From Dehalococcoidia bacterium (GTDB lineage: Bacteria > Chloroflexota > Dehalococcoidia > Dehalococcoidales > JAUWYK01), in contig JAUWYK010000026.1 of NCBI GenBank assembly GCA_030615865.1, forward strand, positions 1 through 22,442: 22,442 nt of DNA, written 5' to 3'. Below are positions 1 through 7,257 of the stretch, piece after piece (positions within the stretch are counted from its first letter, which is position 1; every line of letters begins with the position of its first letter). Under the pieces are notes generated by a model. The model worked only from the letters and a program-made list of their open reading frames with translations. It had not been told where the DNA came from and ran no database searches. The position numbers and the translations under genes were made by a program.

Positions 1-489
1 TTCCTTAAGCTTTACGGAAGAAGTGGTGACCCCTATCACCGGGTACTTATACTTGTTGATTACCGGAGCTATGGCGAAGTTGTAAGCCGTACCCCAGGGG
101 GGAAATATAATGTGAACCTTGTCCTCTAAAATCAACTTTTCCGTCAGTTTCACCGCTGTTCCCGCATCGCTCTTATCATCATATCTGATCATCTTTACCG
201 GTATTTGTTTGTCATACTCCTTTACATATATACCGCCCTTGGCATTGACCTCTTCAACCCACAGGTCATAGCCGCGAGTCTGTGACATCTCGGCACCGGC
301 AACATTCACACCTGACAGAGCGATTGCGTTACCAATAAGGATATTGTCTGGGGCTGGTGGCGGTGCTGGTGGCGTTGGTGGTGTTGGCGGGGTTGGCGGG
401 GTTGGTTCTTCTGGCGCAGGACAGCCGATAGCAACCAAGCTGATGGCTAACAACAATGCTAGCGGGATTAACAATAGCTTCTTTTTCAC
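1..489 (-). CDS. Branched-chain-type ABC transporter substrate-binding lipoprotein, N-terminal part (cut by window edge)
   Basis: The minus strand is open from a GTG start at 489 to the window edge, giving 163 residues of an incomplete protein. It begins with a basic, hydrophobic signal peptide (MKKKLLLIPLALLLAIS) and a lipobox ending in Cys23, so it should be a lipoprotein outside the membrane. Residues 24-48 form a Pro-rich linker of PTPP repeats. The mature part opens with ILIGNAIALSGVNVAGAEM, typical of the type I periplasmic binding fold (Peripla_BP_6, LivJ/LivK-like) that feeds LivHMGF importers. A GGAGG site 8 bases upstream supports the GTG start. It is divergent from the operon at 862 and no permease genes lie beside it inside the window. 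The ligand cannot be told from the sequence; amino acids, organic acids and aromatics are all possible for this family. Confidence 0.87.
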   Translation of the reverse strand, partial: MKKKLLLIPLALLLAISLVAIGCPAPEEPTPPTPPTPPTPPAPPPAPDNILIGNAIALSGVNVAGAEMSQTRGYDLWVEEVNAKGGIYVKEYDKQIPVKMIRYDDKSDAGTAVKLTEKLILEDKVHIIFPPWGTAYNFAIAPVINKYKYPVIGVTTSSVKLKE

Positions 490-548
490 TTGTTTCTCCT
501 CCTTCCTAAGGCTTCTACAAACTGTATTAGGTCTTGTTACATAAAATC

Positions 549-567
549 TCACATATCTCACCTCCTT
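549..567 (-). promoter_or_regulatory. Orphan extended Shine-Dalgarno followed by a start-stop ATG-TGA
   Basis: In the leader of the binding-protein gene, AAGGAGGT (567-560) stands 5 bases before ATG TGA (554-549), about 60 bases upstream of the real start. A second ATG TAA follows shortly after. No protein longer than one residue can come from this site, so it may be a ribosome standby or stalling element. The sequence is seen directly; the role is inference. Confidence 0.35.
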
Positions 568-594
568 ATGGGAAGATAACTATGTCCTTGTGAG

Positions 595-623
595 AGTATA
601 AGTAGCCGACCCAACTTTGTCAA
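595..623 (-). promoter_or_regulatory. Near-consensus sigma-70 promoter for the binding-protein gene at 489
   Basis: On the minus strand TTGACA (623-618) is followed by 17 bases and TATACT (600-595). The -35 is perfect and the -10 has one mismatch. The start point should lie near 588, giving a leader of about 100 bases before the GTG at 489. Confidence 0.75.
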
Positions 624-725
624 TACAGAATAGTTCATGGCATGACAATTTTTATTAGCCAAAGGCGAGAATATGAGGTGGAACGGGAGATGGTAAAGGA
701 ATGACCCACCACTTGACATAGAGGA

Positions 726-754
726 TTCTCAAACTAAGGACACCATGCTATAAT
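726..754 (+). promoter_or_regulatory. Extended -10 promoter for the operon starting at 862
   Basis: A perfect TATAAT at 749-754 is preceded by TG at 746-747 (extended -10). A weak -35, TTCTCA, lies 17 bases upstream at 726-731. A nearby TTGACA at 713-718 is too far away (30 bases) to pair with this -10. Expected start near 761, leaving a leader of about 100 bases. Confidence 0.6.
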
Positions 755-791
755 CAAGACGATTGGGAGGCATTCTGGAGAAAACAGTCAA

Positions 792-831
792 GTTGCGGGG
801 GTGAGCATTTCCCCCCATTAATTAACGCAAC
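792..831 (+). promoter_or_regulatory. Two-part stem-loop in the leader of the UPF0261 operon
   Basis: GTTGCG (792-797) can pair with CGCAAC (826-831), and the directly adjoining GGGG (798-801) with the C run at 811-816. An AT-rich bulge lies on the 3' side. It lies between the predicted start point and the TTG start at 862. No T run follows, so it is not a classical terminator. A regulatory or stabilising RNA structure is possible but unproven. Confidence 0.35.
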
Positions 832-861
832 CCATAAGCAGATACATCAGGCGGAGCAGTT

Positions 862-2094
862 TTGAAAAAAATAGTCATCATTGCTACCCTGGATACCAAA
901 GGTGAAGAGGTCAGCTACCTAAAGGAACTCATCTTGAGGCGAGGGCACCAGCCTTTCATCATTGACATCGGCTGTGGGGGAGAGGCCAGGCTGGAGGCAG
1001 ACATCACTGCTGACGAAGTGGCCCAGGCTGCTGGTACAGAGATAAAGAAGCTACGGGGTTCCCAAGAAAGGCGGGAAGTAACCGAGGTAATGATTAAGGG
1101 GGCGGTAGCTAAACTGGATGCTCTCTGTCGGACGGGAGAGGTAGAAGGGATGATTTCCATCGGTGGCATGAGCAGTGCAGTGATGGCCTCTAGCATCATG
1201 AAAGAAATGCCCTACCACATTCCCAAGCTTATCGTCTCCAGTGCTGCCGCCATGCCCGCTGCCAACCGCTTCTTCGGCCCTACGGGGATAACCTTGATGC
1301 ATTCCCTGCTTGACATTAGCGGCCTTAATCGCCTGCTCAAAGCCCAGCTGAGCAGAGCAGCCGGGGCCATCTGCGGCATGGTGGAGGGTGAGATTCCCCC
1401 TCCCCACCCCGCGGAAGGAAAGCCGATGGTAGCCATGTCTACCTACGGATATGTGGAAAACTGTACCCGCTATATTAGCCAGGCGTTAGGAGGAAAATAC
1501 GAGCTTATCCCCTTCCACGCCAGCGGAATGCCAGAGGTGGCCATGGAGAAGCTCATCGAGGAAGACTTCTTCAGCGGCGTTATTGATCTGGTGCCCTCTA
1601 GCATAACTAATGAGAAATTTGACGGCTCGCGAATCTCCTGGCCCAGACGGTTAGAGGTAGCCGGGGAAAAGGGCACCCCGCAGGTAGTAGCCCCAGGCGG
1701 GGTGGACACCATTTCCCGCACCGGACTTACCGCCGAAGAACTGGCTCCTGAGCTTAAGATACGCAAACACTATTTTATGGATGCGCTACGGGTAACAGTG
1801 TGGCTAAATGTCGAGGAATTAAAGAATATCGCCTCAATCTACGCTGAGAAGCTCAACAAGGCGGTAGGCCCGACCAAGTTCCTCATCCCCAAGCGAGGCT
1901 GGCTCTCCATCGAAAAAGAAGGTAGCGACTTCTATGACCCCCAAGGCATTCAGGCCTTTGTTGATGGGCTTAAAGAGAAGTTGAAGGCAGAGATTGAAGT
2001 AAGAGAGGTGGATGCCAATATCGATGACCCGGTTTTCGCCCAGGCCATAGTTGCCGCCTTCGAGGAAGTAGTGAGGCTAAAAAACACTGGCTAG
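862..2094 (+). CDS. UPF0261 / Tm-1-like ATP-binding family protein
   Basis: This 410-residue protein opens with KKIVIIATLDTKGEE, the hallmark N-terminus of the UPF0261 (Tm-1-like) family, and has the usual family length. Further family-like blocks are MISIGGMSSAVMASSIM (about 100-115) in the ATP-binding half, and PQVVAPGGVDTISR (about 275-288) in the C-terminal half. The plant Tm-1 protein binds ATP and viral replicase; the bacterial enzymes have no settled reaction. The start is TTG with a weak GGCGGAG site just upstream; the family N-terminus fits this start exactly. It is the first gene of a probable operon with a carboxyltransferase-like protein, a CoA-transferase and beta-oxidation-type enzymes, which suggests a role in acyl or keto-acid metabolism (inference). 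UPF0261 genes elsewhere often neighbour TIM-barrel proteins, and here the next gene also encodes one. Confidence 0.88.
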   Translation: MKKIVIIATLDTKGEEVSYLKELILRRGHQPFIIDIGCGGEARLEADITADEVAQAAGTEIKKLRGSQERREVTEVMIKGAVAKLDALCRTGEVEGMISIGGMSSAVMASSIMKEMPYHIPKLIVSSAAAMPAANRFFGPTGITLMHSLLDISGLNRLLKAQLSRAAGAICGMVEGEIPPPHPAEGKPMVAMSTYGYVENCTRYISQALGGKYELIPFHASGMPEVAMEKLIEEDFFSGVIDLVPSSITNEKFDGSRISWPRRLEVAGEKGTPQVVAPGGVDTISRTGLTAEELAPELKIRKHYFMDALRVTVWLNVEELKNIASIYAEKLNKAVGPTKFLIPKRGWLSIEKEGSDFYDPQGIQAFVDGLKEKLKAEIEVREVDANIDDPVFAQAIVAAFEEVVRLKNTG

Positions 2095-2135
2095 AAGAAC
2101 TGGTCGAGGTGCTCTCCCGCCTGTTTGGTTTCCGG

Positions 2136-2148
2136 GTGACTGAGTCAC
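2136..2148. promoter_or_regulatory. 13-bp perfect palindrome between UPF0261 and carboxyltransferase genes
   Basis: GTGACT-G-AGTCAC is a perfect inverted repeat around a single G, inside the 151-base gap at 2095-2245. It could be an internal operator or a small hairpin. A second, weaker inverted pair (GGGTT/AACCC) lies about 20 bases further on. Function is unknown. Confidence 0.3.
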
Positions 2149-2245
2149 TCACCTTCCCCGAACAGGGGGTTAAATCAACCCTTATCTCCACTTTATACGG
2201 GAAAAGCTAGTAAACCGCCAAAGGCGAAAAGGAGGCAGGTTAGCC

Positions 2246-3619
2246 ATGGGTAGTAATAACGAGATATACTTTGTTGACGTAACCACACGAGATGGCAACC
2301 AGAGTCTGTGGGATGCCACTGGCATTCGGACAGGCATGATACTCTCCATCGCTCCGGTAATGGATAAGGTCGACTTTAGGGCCATCGATTTTGCCAGCAG
2401 CATAAACATGGGGGTATCGGTACGCTGGCACAAGGAGGACCCCTGGGAAAGGATAAGGCTTTGCGCCAAAGCCATGCCCAACACTATCCTGAGCTTCGGC
2501 ACCACCGGCAGGCGCTTCATCGGCTTTAAGCGTATGCCAGACTCCATCCAGGCGCTGGTGCTGAAGACGGTAAAGGCCTGCGGCATAAGACGCGTCTGGA
2601 TACTGGACGCCGCCCACGATATAAACATTCTCCTTCGTACCGCGCGCATGGCCAAGGAAGTCGGCATCGATGAGGTCATGATAGCCCTGTCATATTCCAT
2701 TAGCCCGGTGCACACCGATGAATTCTACGCCCAGAAGGCAAGAGAAGTAGCCAGCTCTCCCGATGTTGACATCGTATACCTCAAAGACCAGGGAGGGCTG
2801 CTTACTATCGACCGGGTGCGGACTCTGGTGCCAGTGATTCAACAGAATATCAAGGGCCTACCCTTTGAGATTCACTCCCATTGCAACACCGGACTTGCCT
2901 CCCTCTGCTATCTGGAGGCGATGAAGCTCGGCGTCAAGATCTTCCACGTGGCTGTCCCGCCTCTAGCCTACGGCTCCTCACTACCCTCAGCGCTGAACAT
3001 CCTGCGCAACGCCTGTCATCTTGGTTATACGGTGAAGGCAGACGAAGAGGCGCTGAAAGCCATGTCAGCTCACTTCCAGATGATTGCCGAAAGGGAGCAC
3101 CGCCCGCCAGGGGTACCGGTAGAGCACGACGTCTATTACTACAAGCATCAGGTGCCGGGGGGAATGCTGTCCACCCTGAAACGCCAGCTGGCAGAAGTGA
3201 AGATGGAGCATCGCCTAGAAGAGGTCCTGGAGGAGGTGGTGAGAGTGCGCCAGGAACTGGGTTATCCCATTATGGTCACCCCTTTTTCCCAGTTTGTCGG
3301 CACCCAGGCCACCATGAATATCATGTCCGGCGGGCGCTACAAGCAGGTTCCCGATGGCGTACTTCAATATGTGGCCGGTTGGTTTAGTGAGCCCAATACA
3401 CCAATAGACCCCAACGTGCTGGACAAGATAACCAGCCTGCCCCGAGCCAAGGAATTTCTGAACAAGGAGTTTGCCCAGCCCACGGTGGAGGAGATTCAGA
3501 AGCAAATGGGCATCGGCCCTGAAGTCTCCGATGAGGAGTTCCTCCTGCGTTACTCCATGTCGGACAGAGAGGTTGACGAAATGCTGGCCGCCGGCCCGAT
3601 GAAGACCACATACCCGTGA
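2246..3619 (+). CDS. Biotin-dependent carboxyltransferase-like protein (OadA / transcarboxylase 5S type) lacking a biotin domain
   Basis: This 457-residue protein has the HMGL-like TIM barrel followed by the PYC/OADA conserved domain. Visible family signatures are DVTTRDGNQSL (11-21, with metal ligand D16), YLKDQGG (K180, the lysine carbamylated in pyruvate carboxylase) and HSHCNTG (metal ligands H210 and H212). Known relatives move a carboxyl group between biotin and pyruvate/oxaloacetate. The protein stops after the PYC_OADA part: there is no biotin-carboxylase domain and no biotin-carrier domain with an AMKM-type lysine, so it resembles the separate 5S subunit of transcarboxylase more than a full decarboxylase alpha chain. 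No biotin carrier or carboxylase gene is in the window. A strong AAAAGGAGG site sits 10 bases before the ATG. It shares an operon with CoA-transferase and acyl-CoA genes. The true carboxyl donor and acceptor are not known. Confidence 0.86.
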   Translation: MGSNNEIYFVDVTTRDGNQSLWDATGIRTGMILSIAPVMDKVDFRAIDFASSINMGVSVRWHKEDPWERIRLCAKAMPNTILSFGTTGRRFIGFKRMPDSIQALVLKTVKACGIRRVWILDAAHDINILLRTARMAKEVGIDEVMIALSYSISPVHTDEFYAQKAREVASSPDVDIVYLKDQGGLLTIDRVRTLVPVIQQNIKGLPFEIHSHCNTGLASLCYLEAMKLGVKIFHVAVPPLAYGSSLPSALNILRNACHLGYTVKADEEALKAMSAHFQMIAEREHRPPGVPVEHDVYYYKHQVPGGMLSTLKRQLAEVKMEHRLEEVLEEVVRVRQELGYPIMVTPFSQFVGTQATMNIMSGGRYKQVPDGVLQYVAGWFSEPNTPIDPNVLDKITSLPRAKEFLNKEFAQPTVEEIQKQMGIGPEVSDEEFLLRYSMSDREVDEMLAAGPMKTTYP

Positions 3620-3693
3620 AGAAAGAAGCTAAGTTTTGTATTTCGGACTTTCCTGCCGACAGGATAGAGTAGGCCTAAGGAAAGGAGACAAAG

Positions 3694-4407
3694 ATGGCAG
3701 TAAACAAGATTTTTGCTAGCCCTGATGCGGCAGTAGCCGACATTTTTGACGGGGCCACCATCATGATAGGTGGGTTCGGCTCTTTTGGCGGCCTGCCTAT
3801 AAGCCTGCTTACCGCCCTGACCCGACAGGGAGCTAAAAATTTAACCGTCATCGCCAACGCCGGCGGGGTGGGTTTTGAACTGAGTGACCGCATCAAGCCC
3901 GGTGGCTACCAGGATGCCGGTATTCTCTACGAAAAGGGGCAAGTAAAGAAATTTATCGGCTCAGTACCAGCACTGGGCGGTATGCCCCCCACCGCTCCTA
4001 TTGAGAAGGCATTCAATGAAGGCAAAGTCAAAATTGAGATGGTGCCGCAGGGTACCCTGGCGGAAAGGATACGGGCCGGAGCCGGCGGGCTGGGCGGATT
4101 CTACACCCCCACCGGAGTGGGTACGGTAGTGGAGAAGGGCAAAGAGAAGAAGGTAATCAACGGCAAAGAATATATCCTAGAACTGCCGCTTACCGCCGAC
4201 TTTGCTCTGATTAAAGCTCATAAGGCTGATACCCTAGGTAATCTGGTCTATCGAGGAACGGCCAGGTGTTTTAACCCGGTAATGGCCATGGCCGCCAAGA
4301 CAACCATTGTCGAGGTGGATAAGATAGTCCAGCTCGGGGAGCTTGACCCAGAAGCAGTAGTCACCCCTCATATATACGTGCACCGCATTGTGGAGGTAAC
4401 AAAATGA
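3694..4407 (+). CDS. scoA: 3-oxoacid CoA-transferase subunit A
   Basis: This 237-residue protein matches the alpha subunit of family I CoA-transferases (ScoA/AtoD/PcaI). The signature DGATIMIGGFGSFGGLP (about 19-35) is present, with one more Gly than the usual GGFxxxGxP spacing. Later blocks EMVPQGTLAERIRAGAGGLG and FYTPTGVGT are typical of this subunit. With subunit B it moves CoA between an acyl-CoA such as succinyl- or acetyl-CoA and a free acid such as acetoacetate; the exact pair is not readable from sequence. AAAGGAG stands 6 bases before the ATG. Its stop overlaps the start of the next gene (ATGA), so the two subunits are translationally coupled, as expected for a heteromeric enzyme. 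Confidence 0.93.
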   Translation: MAVNKIFASPDAAVADIFDGATIMIGGFGSFGGLPISLLTALTRQGAKNLTVIANAGGVGFELSDRIKPGGYQDAGILYEKGQVKKFIGSVPALGGMPPTAPIEKAFNEGKVKIEMVPQGTLAERIRAGAGGLGGFYTPTGVGTVVEKGKEKKVINGKEYILELPLTADFALIKAHKADTLGNLVYRGTARCFNPVMAMAAKTTIVEVDKIVQLGELDPEAVVTPHIYVHRIVEVTK

Positions 4408-5066
4408 AGATACGCCTGGACGAACAAACGATTGCCCTCAGAGCAGCCAAGGAATTTCAAGATGGGGCCGTGGTCAACCTGGGCTACGGTATGCCCGGGC
4501 TATGCGCCAACTTTATTCCCGAAGGGAGAACAGTCTTCTTCCAGAGCGAGAACGGGGTCTTGGGCTACGGAGAGCTGGCCCCCGATGAGGAAAAGGACTA
4601 CGAATTGATTAATGCCTGCGACCAGCCAGTTACCCGCTGGCCGGGAATGTGTTTCTTCGATAGCGCCATATCGTTTGACATGATACGGGGCGGACATATC
4701 GACATCGTGGTTCTCGGTGCTTACCAAGTTTCAGAGAAGGGAGATTTGGCCAACTGGGGGCGGCCGGGACGGCCAGCCACCGGCATGGGCGGAGCCATGG
4801 ACCTGGCTATAGGCGCCAAAAGGGTCATCGTGACCATGATACATACTACCAAGGATGGTGAGCCCCGCATAATCAAACAATGTACCTATCCGCTCACTGC
4901 CAAAGAATGCGTGAGCACCATCTTCACCGATATTGCCGTCATCGAGGTAACCCCAAGGGGGCTGGTTCTCAAGGAAATAGCCCCTGGCTGGTCGGTAGAA
5001 GAGGTGCAAGAGCTTACCGAGCCCAAGCTAATTGTTGCCCCTGACCTCCGTGAAATTGAGCTCTAG
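4404..5066 (+). CDS. scoB: 3-oxoacid CoA-transferase subunit B
   Basis: This 220-residue beta subunit carries the catalytic SENG motif in FFQSENGVLGYG; E49 should form the glutamyl-CoA thioester intermediate. The N-terminal NLGYGMPGLCANFIPEG and the central GGHIDIVVLGAYQVSEKGDLANW are typical of ScoB/AtoA. Length is normal. Its ATG overlaps the subunit A stop by four bases. It works as a complex with the preceding product, activating or deactivating a short-chain 3-oxo or carboxylic acid at the head of the beta-oxidation-like steps encoded downstream. Confidence 0.94.
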   Translation: MKIRLDEQTIALRAAKEFQDGAVVNLGYGMPGLCANFIPEGRTVFFQSENGVLGYGELAPDEEKDYELINACDQPVTRWPGMCFFDSAISFDMIRGGHIDIVVLGAYQVSEKGDLANWGRPGRPATGMGGAMDLAIGAKRVIVTMIHTTKDGEPRIIKQCTYPLTAKECVSTIFTDIAVIEVTPRGLVLKEIAPGWSVEEVQELTEPKLIVAPDLREIEL

Positions 5067-5141
5067 GAAGCTCATAGAGTTTAACTTAGGTTGGATATCG
5101 GCCGGATAAATTAAAGAATAAATTTTTCTAAAGGAGGAAGA

Positions 5142-6008
5142 ATGCAAATTAAAAAAATCGGAGTTCTAGGTATCGGGGTTATGGGGCAGGGCATTGTCCA
5201 AATCTGTGCCCAAAACGGCTTTGAGGTAGTGGCGAGGGATGTCTCAGACGAGATTGTACAGAGAGGGTTGAAGAACATCGAAGGCATTCTGAGTCGTCTG
5301 GTGAGCAAGGAGAAAATAAGCGAAGACGACAAGGCAGCCACTTTATCCCGCATAAAGGGAACGGTTAATATGGCTGATTTGAGCGAGGTAGACTACCTCA
5401 TTGAGGCTATATTTGAAGACATGGAGCTGAAGAAGAAGGTTTTTAAAGAGCTTGATGAGCTGGCAAAGCCCAACGTAATCATAGGCACCAATACCTCCAC
5501 TCTATCTATCACCGAGATAGCCTCAGCTACCAAGCGGCCGGAGAAGGTTATCGGGATACATTTCTTCAACCCGCCGCCACTTATGAGACTGGTGGAAGTG
5601 ATTAAGGGATATTTGACCAGCGATGAAACGGTTTCGGTAACAAGAGAATTAGCTGAGAAGGGATTAGGCAAAGAAACTATCCTGGTTAAGAAGGATACAG
5701 CTGGTTTTGTGGTTAACCGAGTTTCTGTGTCTCACCTCGTCGAATCCGTCAGAACATATGAGGAGGGAGTCGCTTCTATTGAAGACATTGACAAGGCGGT
5801 CAAATTAGGCTTGAATTACCCCATGGGTCCCTTCGAACTGCTGGACCTGCTGGGCATCGACACCTCTTTAGCTGTATTCGCCTCAATGGAAAAGGAACTG
5901 GGGAAAGAATTCATGTTTCACGTTCCCTATACGATTAAGTCCCTGGTGAAGGCAGGCAAACTTGGTCGAAAGACAGGTGAAGGCTTCTACAAGTACGAGA
6001 AAAAGTAG
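5142..6008 (+). CDS. hbd: 3-hydroxyacyl-CoA (3-hydroxybutyryl-CoA) dehydrogenase
   Basis: This 288-residue protein has the NAD-binding GIGVMGQG motif (residues 10-17) and an acidic residue (D33) at the end of the second strand, pointing to NAD preference. Catalytic residues of the family are present: S119 in NTSTL, H140 and N143 in HFFNPPP, E152 spaced 12 residues after the His, and N192 in GFVVNR. The C-terminal helical domain contains YPMGPFELLDLLGID and ends with a typical KTGEGFYKY tail. It interconverts (S)-3-hydroxyacyl-CoA and 3-oxoacyl-CoA in the cytoplasm. It is a single-domain enzyme of short-chain type, not a fused FadB. AAAGGAGG lies close before the ATG. A 75-base gap separates it from scoB. 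Confidence 0.95.
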   Translation: MQIKKIGVLGIGVMGQGIVQICAQNGFEVVARDVSDEIVQRGLKNIEGILSRLVSKEKISEDDKAATLSRIKGTVNMADLSEVDYLIEAIFEDMELKKKVFKELDELAKPNVIIGTNTSTLSITEIASATKRPEKVIGIHFFNPPPLMRLVEVIKGYLTSDETVSVTRELAEKGLGKETILVKKDTAGFVVNRVSVSHLVESVRTYEEGVASIEDIDKAVKLGLNYPMGPFELLDLLGIDTSLAVFASMEKELGKEFMFHVPYTIKSLVKAGKLGRKTGEGFYKYEKK

Positions 6009-6025
6009 ATTAAACAGGAGGGGAC

Positions 6026-6856
6026 ATGGAATTTCAAGACATAACCTTTGACAAAGCAGAGGGGGTTGCCATCATAACCTTGAATCGCCCGCCGGTGAAT
6101 GCGATGAGATATCAAACCTATGTTGAACTGCAGAAAGCGGCTGCGTTCATTACCGCTGATGAAGAAGTTAGGGCGGTTATCATCACCGGCAGTGGTGAGC
6201 GGGCATTCTGTGGGGGGGCTGACGTGCGGGCATTCTATGAGCTAAAGGATTCGGTCTTTAATGTCAGGGAATACATCTCCAATGCTGGTTCTGCCCTAAT
6301 GAAGATCAAGGAACTTGAAGTGCCTGTAATTGGGGCAGCCAATGGTATGGCTTTGGGGGGTGGGTTGGAGATCCTCTGTGCCTGTGATTTCCGTATTGCC
6401 TCAGAGAATGCTACCTTTGGACAGCCTGAGGTAAATCTTGGAATCATTCCTGGCACTGGGGGCACGGTTGAGCTGCCTTATATTGTGGGGGTGGCTAAAG
6501 CAAAAGAAATCATCATGCTAGGGAAGATCTATAATGCCGGGGAAGCTCTGGAGATGGGCCTAGTAAACAAAGTGGTGCCGCTAGCCAGCCTTATGGAGGA
6601 GGCAAAAGCTCTGGCAAAAGAACTTACGTCAAAACCCACCGCTGCCTTAAAGGCTGCCAAGCTAATGCTAAATACTGGAATTAATATGGATTGGGCAAGT
6701 GCCCGCAAGCTGGAGTCCGAAGTTTCCAGTTGGGTTTTGATGACTAAAGATGCTCAAGAGGGATTTCTGGCTTTCATCGAGAAGAGGAAGCCAGAATTCA
6801 AGGGTGAGGAGATGCTAGATAGCATCAAAAAGGGAATGGCATCGAAGAGAAGTTAG
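6026..6856 (+). CDS. Enoyl-CoA hydratase (crotonase family)
   Basis: This 276-residue crotonase-fold protein has NRPPVNAM near the N-terminus and FCGGADVRAF (61-70) plus NGMALGGGLE (106-115), which form the oxyanion hole. Both hydratase acids are present: E115 in GGGLE and E135 in FGQPEVNLGIIPGTGG, so true hydratase activity is expected, unlike relatives that lack one acid. It would convert a 2-enoyl-CoA to the 3-hydroxyacyl-CoA used by the dehydrogenase encoded 17 bases upstream. AGGAGGGG stands just before the ATG. No acyl-CoA dehydrogenase or thiolase lies nearby, so the pathway must draw on genes elsewhere. It is the last gene of the plus-strand operon. Confidence 0.94.
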   Translation: MEFQDITFDKAEGVAIITLNRPPVNAMRYQTYVELQKAAAFITADEEVRAVIITGSGERAFCGGADVRAFYELKDSVFNVREYISNAGSALMKIKELEVPVIGAANGMALGGGLEILCACDFRIASENATFGQPEVNLGIIPGTGGTVELPYIVGVAKAKEIIMLGKIYNAGEALEMGLVNKVVPLASLMEEAKALAKELTSKPTAALKAAKLMLNTGINMDWASARKLESEVSSWVLMTKDAQEGFLAFIEKRKPEFKGEEMLDSIKKGMASKRS

Positions 6857-6938
6857 AAGTAGAGAAACTAAGCTCTTGGTTTCAATAGTTTGATTGGGCA
6901 TCAGGGTTGGTGAGTTCAATAATCGTTTGACCAGTGCC

Positions 6939-6959
6939 GGTACTTCAATTGATAGTACC
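6939..6959. repeat. Inverted repeat downstream of the hydratase gene
   Basis: GGTACT and AGTACC form a 6-bp stem around an internal TCAATTGA palindrome, about 80 bases after the hydratase stop and before the convergent small gene. No T run follows, so a rho-independent terminator cannot be claimed. The rest of 6857-7073 holds the dispersed repeat at 7018-7050 and no gene. Confidence 0.3.
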
Positions 6960-7017
6960 TGAGTGTTACCCACACGGGAGGTAAAACATTTAAACTAGCA
7001 GGGAGAAAGGTTAAAAA

Positions 7018-7050
7018 CCCCTAGTACCTCAGTCTCCCCTGGGAGAGCCC
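7018..7050 (+). repeat. 33-bp dispersed repeat, copy A
   Basis: This stretch matches the reverse complements of 18732-18764 (28 of 33 bases) and 20470-20502 (25 of 33), counted by eye. In the shared reading frame all three encode a P-L/V-V/I-P-Q-F/S-x-L-A/G-E peptide. Here a TAA lies two codons before it, so it looks like a decayed coding remnant. It lies between the convergent hydratase and small coiled-coil genes. In this copy only, TCTCC and GGAGA can pair across a 4-base loop. Confidence 0.5.
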
Positions 7051-7073
7051 GCACGCAGATCTGCTGAACTCTT

Positions 7074-7253
7074 TCAAAGGATACCTACTAAGTCACTAAT
7101 GTTGATTTCCAGCATCTTAATACTAGCCAGGATACGGTCAACATTCCGGTCTACGGCTTGAATTCCCCCAGAAATACGCTTTAGCTCGGTCGCCGTCTGT
7201 TTCAATATCTGGATCTTTTCCGCCATATCCCCTATTTTGAATTCTTCTACCAC
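7074..7253 (-). CDS. Small 59-residue coiled-coil-like protein, nested behind the CoA ligase
   Basis: A GTG at 7253 opens a 59-codon frame ending in TGA at 7074. The protein starts VVEEFKIGDMAEKIQILKQ and ends NISDLVGIL. It is charged and largely helical-looking, with hydrophobic residues at roughly heptad spacing, so a short coiled coil or dimerising helix is likely. There is no signal or membrane segment. The ribosome site AAGGAG lies inside the last codons of the ligase gene, the ligase stop is at 7258-7260 and the GTG follows 4 bases later. This arrangement indicates translational coupling and argues that the frame is real. It is the last gene of the MoaD-AOR-ligase operon, and a small accessory or assembly partner of the ligase or AOR is possible (inference). 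I do not recognise a named family. Confidence 0.68.
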   Translation of the reverse strand: MVEEFKIGDMAEKIQILKQTATELKRISGGIQAVDRNVDRILASIKMLEINISDLVGIL

Positions 7254-7257
7254 TTTG

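Larger units (their letters stand above)
490..861. other. Divergent intergenic region between binding-protein gene and UPF0261 operon
   Basis: This gap holds the two back-to-back promoters at 595-623 (minus) and 726-754 (plus), the orphan Shine-Dalgarno on the minus side and a stem-loop in the plus leader. No additional gene was found in it. Confidence 0.7.

Noticed and set aside
344..544. Gly-rich plus-strand frame (GGVGGVGG repeats)
   Set aside because: It is the antisense of the PTPP-repeat linker and lipoprotein signal peptide of the minus-strand binding protein.
713..754. TTGACA (713) paired with TATAAT (749) as a promoter
   Set aside because: The spacer would be 30 bases. TATAAT is better read as an extended -10 promoter with a weak -35 at 726.
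2082..2210. Overlapping frame after the UPF0261 stop (KHWLEELVEVLSRLFGFRV...)
   Set aside because: It has no start codon with a ribosome site, and the UPF0261 protein already has its normal length, so a frameshifted extension is not needed.
2881..3387. 168-codon plus-strand frame inside the carboxyltransferase gene
   Set aside because: It is a shadow in a different frame of a well-supported gene; composition and context give no support.
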